Origin: Candidatus Acidiferrales bacterium
GTDB taxonomy: Bacteria; Acidobacteriota; Terriglobia; Acidoferrales; UBA7541
DNA length: 6,958 nucleotides
Direction: 5' to 3'
Assembly (NCBI GenBank): GCA_030043155.1
Contig: JASHYE010000307.1
Coordinates: forward strand, 1-6,958
Each line of letters begins with the position of its first letter. Position 1 is the first letter of the stretch. The notes beneath the pieces were generated by a model. The model was not told the DNA's origin. It made no database searches and saw only the letters and a program-made list of their open reading frames with translations. Below, piece after piece: positions 1-6,958 of the stretch. A program made the translations under genes and the position numbers.

Positions 1-1327
1 TGGTGCAGATCAGCACCACCACCGCGAGCGCAATTTCGCCTGCCACGAAAATGCGGCGCAGCCGTGCGCTGCGGCCTCCTGCCGAAGTCTTCCCCGACGC
101 CTCCTTCAGAGCTTGATTCAAATCCACACCGGAACTTTGAAATGCCGGCGCCAATCCAAAAATAATTCCGCAGAGCAGCGCGATTCCGAGCGTGAAACCC
201 AGTGTCGTCCAATCCATATTCACCTGGCCGTAATTCACCAGGTATCCGCGAATGCGCCCCGGAATCTGCGCCTCAATCCAGCCCATTCCCCACATTCCAA
301 CAAAGATTCCGGCGGCGCCGCCAAAAGAAAACAGGAGCAGGGATTCGGTGAGCAGCTGGCGAATCAGTCTTCCGCGTGTTGCGCCAAGAGCGCCCCGCAC
401 GGCCATTTCCTTGGTGCGCTGCGTGGCGCGCGCGAGCATCAGATTCGCCACGTTCGCGCAGGCAATCAGCAGAATCAGTCCAACCAGCCAAAAGCAGATC
501 TCCAGCTCCGGCACGCCTTCGTTGTCTCCGATGGACTTAACCATCGGCGTGAGCACCATGGTCATGTCCGTGTCTGTCTTTGGATATGCTTTTTGAAGCT
601 GCGCGAAGATCGCTGTCGTTTCTGCGGCGGCTTGCTGCTGCGTTACATTGGCCCTCAGTCTGCCAAATGATTCGAACCAGGAACTATTGCGGTCCGCGCG
701 TTCGGCAGATGTGAGCGCGAGCGGAGTCCAGATGTTGGAAATTCCCACCAGCGGAAACAGAAATTTTCCGGGCATCACGCCTACGACCGTGTACGCTTCG
801 TCGCTGATGTCGATGGCGCGGCCGATAATCTTCGGATCCTGGCCGTAACGGCTCTTCCACAGTCCTTCGCTGATGATGGCCACGTGCGGCGCGCCGGAAG
901 CGTCGTCAGCGGGTGTAAATGTGCGCCCAAGCAGCGGCTTCGCGCCCAGAGTATCGAAGAAATTCCAGCTCACGCGTCCGCCGTCGACAAGCGCTGGCAG
1001 CCCATTGCCGGTCAAGTTAAAGTCCCAGCCAGTGTATGCCGCGGTTTGCGTAAAGGAAGTCTGCTGCTTCTGGAAATCCAGAAAATCCGCCGTGGAAGTG
1101 ACCGCGTCTTGCGTCCAGCCCTTTTTGGCGTTATGCGCCTGCAAAACGATCAGCCGTTCCGGTTGAGGATAAGGAATGGGCTTGATTATCCACGCGTCGA
1201 TGTAGCTGAAAATTGCGGTGTTCGCGCCAATGCCCAATCCCAACGTCAGAACCGCAATGGCCGCAAACGCCGGAGACTTGTGGAGCGTGCGGAGAGCATA
1301 AGTAATGTCTTGCCACGGTGTCTTCAC
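1..1327 (-). CDS. ADOP-type MacB/FtsX family ABC permease, N-terminal part (C-terminus beyond left edge)
   Basis: Reading the minus strand from 1327 gives 442 uninterrupted codons to the window edge. The protein starts [20 protein letters not shown]. Membrane helix 1 (about 21-43) carries [11 protein letters not shown], the signature of this permease family. Residues about 45-265 form the first MacB-type periplasmic domain (e.g. [13 protein letters not shown], about 150-162). FtsX domain 1 follows, with helices near 278-299, 327-350 and 375-395 and the coupling segment [20 protein letters not shown] at about 307-326. A fifth helix begins near 425 and is cut by the edge. Family members are about 800-880 residues, so roughly half is missing. 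The GTG start is chosen because an in-frame TAG (1331-1333) lies two codons upstream and an AGGAGG lies 10 nt upstream. The role is inner-membrane transport or mechanotransmission driven by a separate ATPase; the substrate is unknown. It is the last of four tandem paralogues in the window, after a 163 bp gap. The family call is firm and the function is inferred. Confidence 0.9.
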   Translation of the reverse strand, partial: MKTPWQDITYALRTLHKSPAFAAIAVLTLGLGIGANTAIFSYIDAWIIKPIPYPQPERLIVLQAHNAKKGWTQDAVTSTADFLDFQKQQTSFTQTAAYTGWDFNLTGNGLPALVDGGRVSWNFFDTLGAKPLLGRTFTPADDASGAPHVAIISEGLWKSRYGQDPKIIGRAIDISDEAYTVVGVMPGKFLFPLVGISNIWTPLALTSAERADRNSSWFESFGRLRANVTQQQAAAETTAIFAQLQKAYPKTDTDMTMVLTPMVKSIGDNEGVPELEICFWLVGLILLIACANVANLMLARATQRTKEMAVRGALGATRGRLIRQLLTESLLLFSFGGAAGIFVGMWGMGWIEAQIPGRIRGYLVNYGQVNMDWTTLGFTLGIALLCGIIFGLAPAFQSSGVDLNQALKEASGKTSAGGRSARLRRIFVAGEIALAVVVLICT

Positions 1328-1337
1328 GGGCTACACT

Positions 1338-1343
1338 CCTCCT
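1338..1343 (-). promoter_or_regulatory. Ribosome binding site AGGAGG for the GTG-start permease
   Basis: On the minus strand AGGAGG, within GAGGAGGAG, precedes the GTG start by 10 nt. It is the strongest Shine-Dalgarno sequence in the window and decides the start together with the in-frame TAG at 1331-1333. Three of its bases (1341-1343) fall within one arm of a possible hairpin described for 1341-1387. Confidence 0.8.
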
Positions 1344-1387
1344 CAGACTGCGAGTTGAACAGGCAGATTCCCTTCCGAAGACTGAGG
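1341..1387 (-). other. Imperfect leader inverted repeat overlapping the ribosome site
   Basis: The minus strand carries CCTCAGTCT (1387-1379) and AGTCTGAGG (1349-1341). These can pair at 8 of 9 positions across a loop of about 29 nt. The second arm runs directly into the AGGAGG ribosome site and includes its first three bases. If the structure forms in the mRNA it would partly mask translation initiation of the downstream permease. The stem is short, the loop is long and there is one mismatch, so chance is a real possibility. Confidence 0.3.
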
Positions 1388-1490
1388 CCGCAAGTAATTA
1401 TGTATCAACAAGATGTATGGCCGACGGCAGGGGCAAACGAAGCCACTTGTTCATTTACGGGAGGCAGATGCGCGCTATCGGACAGTATTT

Positions 1491-3917
1491 CTACTCATAG
1501 CGCAGGGCCACCATCGGATCGACCCGCATCGCGCGTCGCGCGGGAACGTAGCAGGCCGCGAGCGCAACCAGCGAAAGCAAAATTGCGACGCCCGCAAATG
1601 TGACGGGATCCTTGTCGCCTACACCATACAGAAATTCAGAGAGCAATTGCGACAACGCGAGCGCCGCGGCGATGCCGACTGCCGCACCGATCACCACCGC
1701 GCGCATTCCTTGCACGATCACCAGCCGCAGCACGTCACCGCCCTGCGCACCCAGCGCGACGCGAATGCCGATTTCGTGCGTCCGCTGTGCGACCACGTAA
1801 GCCAGCACGCTGTAAATTCCCACTGAGGCGAGCACCAGCGCGAGAATGCCGAACAGTCCCAGCAACAGTGAACGGAAGCGTGCATCACTTTCCGTGTTGG
1901 AAATAGCCGATGACATCGATTGTAAATTGTCCACCGGCAGCGCCGCATCCATCTCGTGAATTTGCTCCCGCAATGCACCGGCGAGCGCGGCGGGGTCGCC
2001 TTTCGTGCGAAGAACCAGCGTCATCGTCCACCACGGCTCCTGCGCGTATGGGAAATAGAGCATGGGCGCGGCAGCATCGGATAGAGCCTTGTCCTTTTCA
2101 TCCCCGACGACTCCAACGACTCGCTCAATTGGAGTCGTACCATCCGGCGCGAAAACCTTTATATTCTTTCCGACAGGATCGTCGTTCGGGTAATAGCGAT
2201 CCGCCAGCGCTTTATTGATGATCACGACCTTTGGCGCATCCGCAATCGTGTCGCTTACCTCGAATTCACGTCCGCGAAGGAGCGGCGTGCGCATCAGTTG
2301 GAAATAGCCGGGCGTGACCCAGTGCCCCGACGCTGACGGTGCACTGAAATGCGTGGGTTCCGGCCGATCAGCTCGTATAAAACCACATCCAACATACGAG
2401 CCGGTAAACGGGAGCGGAAGTCCCGCGCCGGCACTTTCCACGCCGGGGAGAGACCTCATTCGATCAACCGCTTGCCGGAAAAATGCGCTCCACTCCTCCG
2501 GTTTCGTATATTGCGCTTGTGGCAGCAGAACATCAGCTTTGAGAAGATGGCTCGCATCGAACCCCGGATTCGTCTGCGCCAGCCGATAAAAACTTTTCAA
2601 AAGCAGCCCCGCGCCAATCAGCAATACGGTGGCAAGAGCCACTTCCACACTGACAAGAACGCTCCGAATATGGCGCCGCTTTGCGCCCCCCGTGGAACCG
2701 CGGCCGCCTTCTTTCAGCGCTTCATTCACGTCCACTTCCGACGATTGCCACGCTGGCGCGAGACCAAAAATCACGCCTGCAAGAACGGACAAGCCAAACG
2801 TAAATGCGAGAACCCATCCATCCACGGAAATTGTGGTCAAATGAGGGAGATTATCGGAGGCAAGCGTCTTAATTCCGGCGAGCCCCCAATAGGAAAGCAG
2901 CAATCCCGCAAGACCCGCGATAATCCCCAGCAGCACGCTTTCCGTAAGAAGCTGGCGGAAAATGCGCGCGCGTCCCGCGCCAAGCGCAATTCGAACGGCG
3001 ATTTCCCGCGTCCGTCCAGTGGCGCGCGCGAGAAGCAGATTTGCGATATTGGCGCAGGCAATCAGCACCACCAACCCTACCGCGCCGAGAAGAATCAACA
3101 ACGCAAGCCGTGCATCGCCGAGCAATGATTTTTGGAGGCTTTCAACATTCACGCTGCGACCGCTTCGAAGCGTGTATTGCTTGGTAAGAGCCTCGTGGAT
3201 GACATTCAGATCTGCCTGCCCTTGCGCAATACTCACCCCAGGCTTCAACCGTCCGACAACGCTCAAGAAGCTTGCCTGACGGATGTCGACCCATTTCGCA
3301 AAGTTGTCGCTCTGGCGAATCGGAATCCAAAGCTCCGTGCGCGGGAGCTGGTCCGGAAAATTGAACGACGCCGGCAGGATCCCGACTACCGTGAAAAGCT
3401 CGTCGTTGAGCTTGATGGTTTTGCCAACGATATTCGGATCAGCGCCGAGCCGGCTGCGCCAGAGGCCTTCGCCGATGTCCGCAACGCGCGGCGCTCCCTT
3501 CACGTCATCCGACGGCTGCAGCGTGCGGCCAAAGAGCGGCTTGACGCTGAACACCGGGAAAAATCCTGAACTCACAATGCCCGCAGAAATGATCGTGGGC
3601 TCGCCATCGCCAGTAAGCGTGAAACCATCCGCCTGGTATGCCCCCAGGGCCGCGAACGAATGCGCTTCGCGCGCCCAATCCATCGCATTCAAATAACCCA
3701 CATTGTCTGGGCCCTGAGGCGTCTTGAGGTTGACTGCAACGATCCGATTCGCGTGAGGGTACGGCAGCGGCTGCAAGACCACAGCGTTGACCACAGAAAA
3801 AATCGCCGTATTCGCGCCAATGCCGAGCGCGAGTGTGATGATCGCGACAGCCGTAAACGCCGGCGCTTTCGCCAGCATTCGCACTGCGTATCGAAGATCC
3901 TGCGCTAGCGTCCTCAT
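1491..3917 (-). CDS. ADOP-type MacB/FtsX family ABC permease, complete, 808 aa
   Basis: A complete 808-residue membrane protein with an ATG start and TAG stop. Predicted order: a short cytoplasmic lead, helix 1 (about 21-43, with [11 protein letters not shown]), periplasmic MacB-like domain 1 (about 45-265), then FtsX domain 1 with helices near 271-296, 326-350 and 367-389 and coupling segment [20 protein letters not shown] (305-324). Next come helix 5 (about 419-440), periplasmic domain 2 (about 445-675), and FtsX domain 2 with helices near 684-706, 739-760 and 773-793 and coupling segment [20 protein letters not shown] (715-734). The C-terminus [10 protein letters not shown] resembles that of MacB. 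The duplicated permease plan and length fit the acidobacterial duplicated orphan permease family. One chain would mimic a MacB or LolC/E dimer and need a LolD-like ATPase, which is absent here. The start is supported by GAGGTGA 3 nt upstream. It lies 77 bp downstream of a paralogue and is probably co-transcribed with it. The substrate is unknown. Confidence 0.95.
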   Translation of the reverse strand: MRTLAQDLRYAVRMLAKAPAFTAVAIITLALGIGANTAIFSVVNAVVLQPLPYPHANRIVAVNLKTPQGPDNVGYLNAMDWAREAHSFAALGAYQADGFTLTGDGEPTIISAGIVSSGFFPVFSVKPLFGRTLQPSDDVKGAPRVADIGEGLWRSRLGADPNIVGKTIKLNDELFTVVGILPASFNFPDQLPRTELWIPIRQSDNFAKWVDIRQASFLSVVGRLKPGVSIAQGQADLNVIHEALTKQYTLRSGRSVNVESLQKSLLGDARLALLILLGAVGLVVLIACANIANLLLARATGRTREIAVRIALGAGRARIFRQLLTESVLLGIIAGLAGLLLSYWGLAGIKTLASDNLPHLTTISVDGWVLAFTFGLSVLAGVIFGLAPAWQSSEVDVNEALKEGGRGSTGGAKRRHIRSVLVSVEVALATVLLIGAGLLLKSFYRLAQTNPGFDASHLLKADVLLPQAQYTKPEEWSAFFRQAVDRMRSLPGVESAGAGLPLPFTGSYVGCGFIRADRPEPTHFSAPSASGHWVTPGYFQLMRTPLLRGREFEVSDTIADAPKVVIINKALADRYYPNDDPVGKNIKVFAPDGTTPIERVVGVVGDEKDKALSDAAAPMLYFPYAQEPWWTMTLVLRTKGDPAALAGALREQIHEMDAALPVDNLQSMSSAISNTESDARFRSLLLGLFGILALVLASVGIYSVLAYVVAQRTHEIGIRVALGAQGGDVLRLVIVQGMRAVVIGAAVGIAAALALSQLLSEFLYGVGDKDPVTFAGVAILLSLVALAACYVPARRAMRVDPMVALRYE

Positions 3918-3920
3918 TAT

Positions 3921-3927
3921 TCACCTC
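3921..3927 (-). promoter_or_regulatory. Ribosome binding site GAGGTGA of the 808-aa permease
   Basis: On the minus strand CGAGGTGAATA directly precedes the ATG at 3917, with the AGG core 6 nt from the start. The same sequence, CGAGGTGAA, with the same spacing precedes the neighbouring 810-aa permease. The two paralogues therefore share a translation signal, and both starts are supported. Confidence 0.75.
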
Positions 3928-3937
3928 GTGAGCAATT

Positions 3938-3988
3938 CGTAGGGGCGAGGCTTGCCTCACCCGGGCGACTCAAAGGTCGGCCCCTATG
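3938..3988. repeat. Intercistronic palindromic repeat, short copy (51 bp)
   Basis: The plus strand begins CGTAGGGGCGAGGCTTGC and ends GGCCCCTATG. The first 32 bases match the copy at 6450-6541 with two differences; the middle is about 41 bp shorter here. An inner hairpin, GGGCGAGG-CTTG-CCTCACCC (3943-3962), has one C/A mismatch on the plus strand. On the gene (minus) strand that position becomes a G-U wobble, so the stem is intact in the mRNA. The outer arms (TAGGGGC / GCCCCTA) also pair but compete with the inner stem. No T-run follows, so it is not a standard terminator. It ends 6 nt from the upstream stop codon. It resembles REP- or MITE-like elements; no open reading frame is involved. 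Confidence 0.7.
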
Positions 3989-3994
3989 ACAAAA

Positions 3995-6427
3995 TTATTC
4001 ATAGTGCAGCGCCACCATGGGATCCACTTTCATCGCCCGCCTCGCCGGGATGTAGCACGCCGCGAGCGATACCGCGACCAGCAAAATCGCGACACCTGCG
4101 AACGTCAGTGGATCGGTGGCGCTCACGCCAAAAAGCAAGCTCGACATCAGCCGCGTCAGCCCGAGCGAAGCGCCAACGCCAATGGCGACGCCAATCAGCG
4201 CCAATTTCAGTCCGTGCGCGAGAACGAGCCGCATTACTCCACTCGGCTCCGCGCCGAGCGCCATGCGAATGCCGATCTCGCGCGTGCGCTGCGTCACGGA
4301 ATAAGAAATCACGCCGTAAATTCCCACGAGCGCGAGCAGTAATCCGAGCCCGCCGAAAAGCCCAAGAAGAAAAGTCTGATAGCGAGGCTCCGCGTTCGAT
4401 GCCGAGACTAGTTGCTCCATCGACTTAACGTCTGTGACCGCCTGCTCTTTGTTGATGGACCAAATTCGCTCCTCTATCGCGGAGAGGGCTGCCAGCGGAT
4501 CGGATTTCGTCCGCACAACGAGCGAAATGCCACCGGCATCGTCCGCCTGGTACAACGGCATAAAAAATTGCGGCTCGGGCTTTTCGTTGGCTGCCTGATC
4601 GCGAAAATTCCCGACTTCGCCGACAATTTCGCCCCACTCCTTTTTATCCGCGGGGCCCGTCATCATGCGCTTGCCAAGGGGATTTCCCTTGCCAAAAAAT
4701 CTCTGCACGAAGGCTTCATTGACGATGTAGACGGGTGGCGCGCCGGCTCTGTCCGCATCGGTGAAATAGCGGCCGGCAATTAAAGGAATGCCGAGCGCCT
4801 CAAAATAGCCCGGCGTGGCGCGATTCGCTTCCGTCGAGGGCGGCTGCGAATCTTGCGGCGTTGACTCCAGACGAAAGATGGATTCGCCTTTTGTGCCGGA
4901 AAAAGGCGCGTACCAGGATCCACCCGCGCTTTCGACGCCGGGGATTCCGCGCGTTAAAGAAACGATTTGGCTGAAATAGGGGACGAACTTTTCTGGCTTG
5001 GCCGCTTCCCCATTCGGAAAACCGATGGCCATGGTGAGCACATGATCAGGGCGAAAACCGAGATTCACGCTGCGCAGGCGCGCGAAGCTGCGAAGAGCCA
5101 GCGTTGCTCCAATCACCAGCGTAAGCGCCAGAGCGACTTCGCCGACAACGAGCACTTGGCGCAGGAATTTGTGCCGCGCGCCGGAAGCTCCGCTCTGTGC
5201 GCCCGCCCCTCCTTCTTTAATTACGGAACTTAGTTCCTGGCGAGATGCGAGAATTGCCGGCGCCAGTCCAAACAAAATCCCTGCAAGAATCGATGCTCCG
5301 AGCGTGAACCACAGCACAGCCTGGCTGATGGCGAGATCTTCGACTCGCGGCGTATCCGGCGGGAGCAGGTTGCGCAGTGCCGAGACTCCCCAGGAGGCCA
5401 AGAGCAATCCGCATGCCCCGCCGACGAGCGCGACCAGTAAACTTTCTACGAGTAACTGACGGACTAATCTGCGACGCGTCGCGCCCAGGGCGGAGCGGAT
5501 GGCCAGTTCGCGGCGGCGCGTCCATCCACGCGACAAGAATAGATTGCCCACGTTCGCGCAAGCGATCAGCAACACGAATCCAACAGCTCCAAGGAGAATT
5601 AGCAGCGGCAAGCGCGCGTCGCCGACGGCGTCCGTTTGCAATGGGTCCACGTGGAAGCTCCAAAACTTGTTGGTATCGGGATAGGTCTTCGCGAGCCGCG
5701 CCGCAATCGCATCGAGATCCGCTTGCGCCTGGCCTGGCTTAACGCCGGGCAAAAGCCGCGCCACCGCGAAGTAATACCGGTTCGCTCGATCCCCGAATTC
5801 TTTTTGCGTAGGCGCAAGCGGCACCCACAGCTTCTCGTCGGCGCTGAAGGTGGACCCAACATGTTGCTCCGGCGGCAGGATACCCACAATCATGTACGGC
5901 TGGTCGTTGAGCATGATGCTTTTGCCAAGCATTTGCCGGTTGCCGCCGAACTGTTTCTGCCAAAACTCATAGCCCAAAATCGCTTCGTGGCCCTGCCCCG
6001 GCTGCATTTCCGCAGAAGTGAAGATGCGCCCATAAAGCGGCTTCATACCAAGCAGCGGAAAAAACGCGGTGGACACTTGCGTGGCGTCGATCTGCTGCGG
6101 CGCACCCGCGCCGGTTAGGGTCACCGTGACGCCGTTGTACGGCGCGATCTCCTCAAAAACATGGTTCTGTTTTTTCACGTCAGCGAGGTCCGTCAGCGAC
6201 ATCCCCATGTCAGGAAAATCGAAAATTTTGCTCCTACCCCAGACGTCAACAAGCTGATTCGAATGTGGAAAAGGCAGCGGCCGCAGCAGCGACGTGTAAA
6301 CAACCGAGAAAATCGCCGTGTTCGCGCCAATGCCAAGCGCAAGGGTGAGGACAGCAATTGCAGCGAAGCCCGGAGATTTCAGCAGCGTGCGAATCGCGTA
6401 CCGCACATCCTGAAGCAGCGTGCTCAT
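3995..6427 (-). CDS. ADOP-type MacB/FtsX family ABC permease, complete, 810 aa
   Basis: A complete 810-residue paralogue with an ATG start and TAA stop. Helix 1 (about 21-43) carries [11 protein letters not shown]. Periplasmic domain 1 spans about 45-268. FtsX domain 1 has helices near 274-298, 327-350 and 370-391, with coupling segment [20 protein letters not shown] (307-326). Helix 5 (about 424-446) leads to periplasmic domain 2 (about 450-680). FtsX domain 2 has helices near 685-709, 740-762 and 774-795, with coupling segment [20 protein letters not shown] (717-736). The protein ends [10 protein letters not shown]. Both coupling motifs are intact, so it should be able to contact an ATP-binding subunit, but none is encoded in the window. 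It differs from its neighbours mainly in the periplasmic domains, which suggests different substrates or partners; this is inference. The start is supported by GAGGTGA 3 nt upstream and by alignment of the N-termini of three paralogues. It lies 120 bp downstream of another family member. Confidence 0.95.
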   Translation of the reverse strand: MSTLLQDVRYAIRTLLKSPGFAAIAVLTLALGIGANTAIFSVVYTSLLRPLPFPHSNQLVDVWGRSKIFDFPDMGMSLTDLADVKKQNHVFEEIAPYNGVTVTLTGAGAPQQIDATQVSTAFFPLLGMKPLYGRIFTSAEMQPGQGHEAILGYEFWQKQFGGNRQMLGKSIMLNDQPYMIVGILPPEQHVGSTFSADEKLWVPLAPTQKEFGDRANRYYFAVARLLPGVKPGQAQADLDAIAARLAKTYPDTNKFWSFHVDPLQTDAVGDARLPLLILLGAVGFVLLIACANVGNLFLSRGWTRRRELAIRSALGATRRRLVRQLLVESLLVALVGGACGLLLASWGVSALRNLLPPDTPRVEDLAISQAVLWFTLGASILAGILFGLAPAILASRQELSSVIKEGGAGAQSGASGARHKFLRQVLVVGEVALALTLVIGATLALRSFARLRSVNLGFRPDHVLTMAIGFPNGEAAKPEKFVPYFSQIVSLTRGIPGVESAGGSWYAPFSGTKGESIFRLESTPQDSQPPSTEANRATPGYFEALGIPLIAGRYFTDADRAGAPPVYIVNEAFVQRFFGKGNPLGKRMMTGPADKKEWGEIVGEVGNFRDQAANEKPEPQFFMPLYQADDAGGISLVVRTKSDPLAALSAIEERIWSINKEQAVTDVKSMEQLVSASNAEPRYQTFLLGLFGGLGLLLALVGIYGVISYSVTQRTREIGIRMALGAEPSGVMRLVLAHGLKLALIGVAIGVGASLGLTRLMSSLLFGVSATDPLTFAGVAILLVAVSLAACYIPARRAMKVDPMVALHYE

Positions 6428-6430
6428 CGT

Positions 6431-6437
6431 TCACCTC
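6431..6437 (-). promoter_or_regulatory. Ribosome binding site GAGGTGA of the 810-aa permease
   Basis: On the minus strand CGAGGTGAACG directly precedes the ATG at 6427. Sequence and spacing match the site of the neighbouring 808-aa permease, which supports both start assignments. Confidence 0.75.
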
Positions 6438-6449
6438 GAAATTTCCCGT

Positions 6450-6541
6450 CGTAGGGGCGAGGCTTGCTTCGCCCGGGCGACCAGGCCCGGGGTCCCCAGA
6501 CGCTGGTGTTTAGCGTTTGGGGTGGAAGGGTCGCCCCTACG
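6450..6541. repeat. Intercistronic palindromic repeat, long copy (92 bp)
   Basis: The ends form a perfect 11 bp inverted repeat, CGTAGGGGCGA (6450-6460) and TCGCCCCTACG (6531-6541). Inside are a second hairpin, GGGCGAGGC-TT-GCTTCGCCC (6455-6474, one G-T pair on the plus strand), and a perfect 10 bp palindrome CGCCCGGGCG (6470-6479). A third hairpin sits in the part missing from the short copy. The element fills most of the 120 bp gap between two permease genes, ends 6 nt from the upstream stop codon, and has the same orientation as the copy at 3938-3988. Terminal inverted repeats with no coding capacity suggest a REP- or MITE-like element; no target-site duplication is visible. A role in mRNA processing or in separating the expression of neighbouring genes is possible but unproven. 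Confidence 0.75.
6494..6522. other. Hairpin unique to the long repeat copy
   Basis: CCCCAGACGCT (6494-6504) and AGCGTTTGGGG (6512-6522) pair over 11 positions with one G-T pair on the plus strand, enclosing the 7 nt loop GGTGTTT. It is absent from the copy at 3938-3988, so it was either inserted here or lost there. There is no adjacent T-run on the minus strand, which argues against an intrinsic terminator for the upstream gene. Confidence 0.6.
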
Positions 6542-6547
6542 AAGGAC

Positions 6548-6958
6548 TCACTCATATCGCAGCGCAATCATTGGATCGACGCGCGTCGCGCGATGCGCGG
6601 GAATATAGCAGGCCAGGAGCGCGATCGCGAAAAGCAGAACAGCCGCGCCCACAAAGGAAACGGGGTCAGCAGCGCTGACGCCATACAGGATGCTTCGCAT
6701 GGCACGCATGAGCAGAAGTCCCGCAACGATGCCTGCTGCCGCGCCGATGAGCGCGAGCCTCGCTCCCTGCGCGAGAATCATTTTCAAAACATCAACGCGC
6801 CGCGCGCCAAGAGCCATGCGAATTCCAATTTCGTTGGTACGCTCCGTGACGCTGTAGCTGATTAATCCGTACAGGCCAATCGCCGCGAGCAAAATGGCGA
6901 GCGCCGCAAACACCGCGAGCAAATTCGTGGCGAAGCGCTGCGGGCCAAGCGACTCACC
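6548..6958 (-). CDS. ADOP-type MacB/FtsX family ABC permease, C-terminal part (N-terminus beyond right edge)
   Basis: The minus strand is open from the window edge (6958) to a TGA stop at 6548-6550, giving the last 136 residues of a permease. No internal start is proposed, because the frame continues unbroken to the edge with family-like sequence. Visible are the final FtsX domain helices, near fragment residues 13-36, 68-86 and 98-119. The coupling segment [20 protein letters not shown] (43-62) is present, and the tail ends [10 protein letters not shown]. Each element matches the C-terminal quarter of the two complete paralogues, so the whole protein is probably about 800 residues. It would be the first of the four genes to be transcribed in this window. 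Whether an ATPase or a regulator lies further upstream cannot be seen. Confidence 0.9.
   Translation of the reverse strand, partial: GESLGPQRFATNLLAVFAALAILLAAIGLYGLISYSVTERTNEIGIRMALGARRVDVLKMILAQGARLALIGAAAGIVAGLLLMRAMRSILYGVSAADPVSFVGAAVLLFAIALLACYIPAHRATRVDPMIALRYE

Larger units (their letters stand above)
1328..1490 (-). other. Intergenic region between two permease genes; possible weak promoter
   Basis: This 163 bp gap is the longest in the window and lacks the palindromic repeat found in the other two. It holds the ribosome site and leader inverted repeat noted separately, and an AT-rich stretch at about 1391-1420 (minus strand TTGATACATAATTACTTG). That stretch contains -10-like matches such as TACATA or CATAAT. 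No convincing -35 lies 16-18 nt upstream of these. No T-run-backed hairpin follows the stop codon of the preceding gene. A separate promoter for the left-hand permease is possible but not shown. Confidence 0.3.

Noticed and set aside
113..670. Plus-strand open frame of 185 codons near the left edge.
   Set aside because: The minus strand here encodes continuous, motif-rich permease sequence, and the plus frame shows no family features.
1..1327. Pseudogene or frameshift in the left-hand permease, because no long ATG-started frame covers it.
   Set aside because: A GTG start at 1327 gives 442 uninterrupted codons with all expected motifs in order; the gene is simply cut by the window edge.
1391..1420. 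Sigma-70 promoter for the left-hand permease in the AT-rich patch.
   Set aside because: -10-like hexamers are present, but no -35 box sits at acceptable spacing, so it is kept only as a weak possibility in the gap description.
884..1603. Long plus-strand open frame (239 codons) opposite the left-hand permease and the gap.
   Set aside because: It spans the antisense of a strongly supported permease, the gap, and the end of the next gene. Its translation is rich in Arg, Gln and Ala with no recognisable domain, as expected of GC-rich antisense frames.
2349..3128. Plus-strand open frame of 259 codons opposite the 808-aa permease.
   Set aside because: It is fully antisense to an intact family member, has low-complexity basic composition and has no plausible domain. 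It is a codon-bias shadow.
6450..6541. Intrinsic terminator between two permease genes.
   Set aside because: The hairpins are strong, but no run of T follows on the minus strand, so a Rho-independent terminator is not supported.
6548..6922. Treating the right-edge permease fragment as a complete small 124-residue gene starting at a TTG (6922).
   Set aside because: The frame stays open to the window edge with sequence typical of the family upstream of that codon, and no ribosome site is evident. It is the tail of a longer gene.

Overview
The window looks like part of an Acidobacteriota chromosome (phylum inferred, moderately confident). It is GC-rich and about 95% coding, and every gene is on the minus strand. 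All four genes belong to one paralogous family: very large MacB/FtsX-type permeases of about 810 residues. Their layout matches the 'acidobacterial duplicated orphan permease' (ADOP) family, which is strongly expanded in Acidobacteriota such as Koribacter and Solibacter. Hallmarks read directly from the sequence are an N-terminal signature ending in [11 protein letters not shown], two copies of a coupling-helix motif (E-[ILM]-[AG]-[IV]-R-x-A-L-G-A), and a MacB-like C-terminus (VDPM[VI]AL[RH]YE).

Layout in transcription order (right to left): the C-terminal 136 residues of a first permease (6958 to 6548, running off the right edge); a complete 810-residue permease (6427 to 3995); a complete 808-residue permease (3917 to 1491); and the N-terminal 442 residues of a fourth (1327 to 1), which has a GTG start and runs off the left edge. 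The gaps are 120, 77 and 163 bp. The spacing and shared strand suggest a co-transcribed tandem array, but no clear promoter or terminator is visible, so this is inference.

The two shorter gaps each hold a copy of a GC-rich palindromic repeat (outer arms CGTAGGGGCGA / TCGCCCCTACG in the better copy). Both are in the same orientation, end exactly 6 nt from the upstream gene's stop codon, and lie 10-12 nt upstream of the next gene's Shine-Dalgarno sequence. The widest gap lacks this repeat. It has a strong AGGAGG ribosome site that could be partly covered by an imperfect hairpin, and an AT-rich patch.

Each complete protein is predicted to have eight membrane helices and two large extracytoplasmic domains, so one chain resembles a fused pair of MacB/LolC-E permease halves. 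Such permeases need an ATP-binding subunit, and none is encoded here. The substrate is unknown; membrane-spanning export or mechanotransmission at the inner membrane is the family-level expectation. No RNA genes, CRISPR arrays, transposases or phage genes were seen, and nothing supports a new type of system. The points most worth a second look are the four-gene array and the positioned intercistronic repeats.
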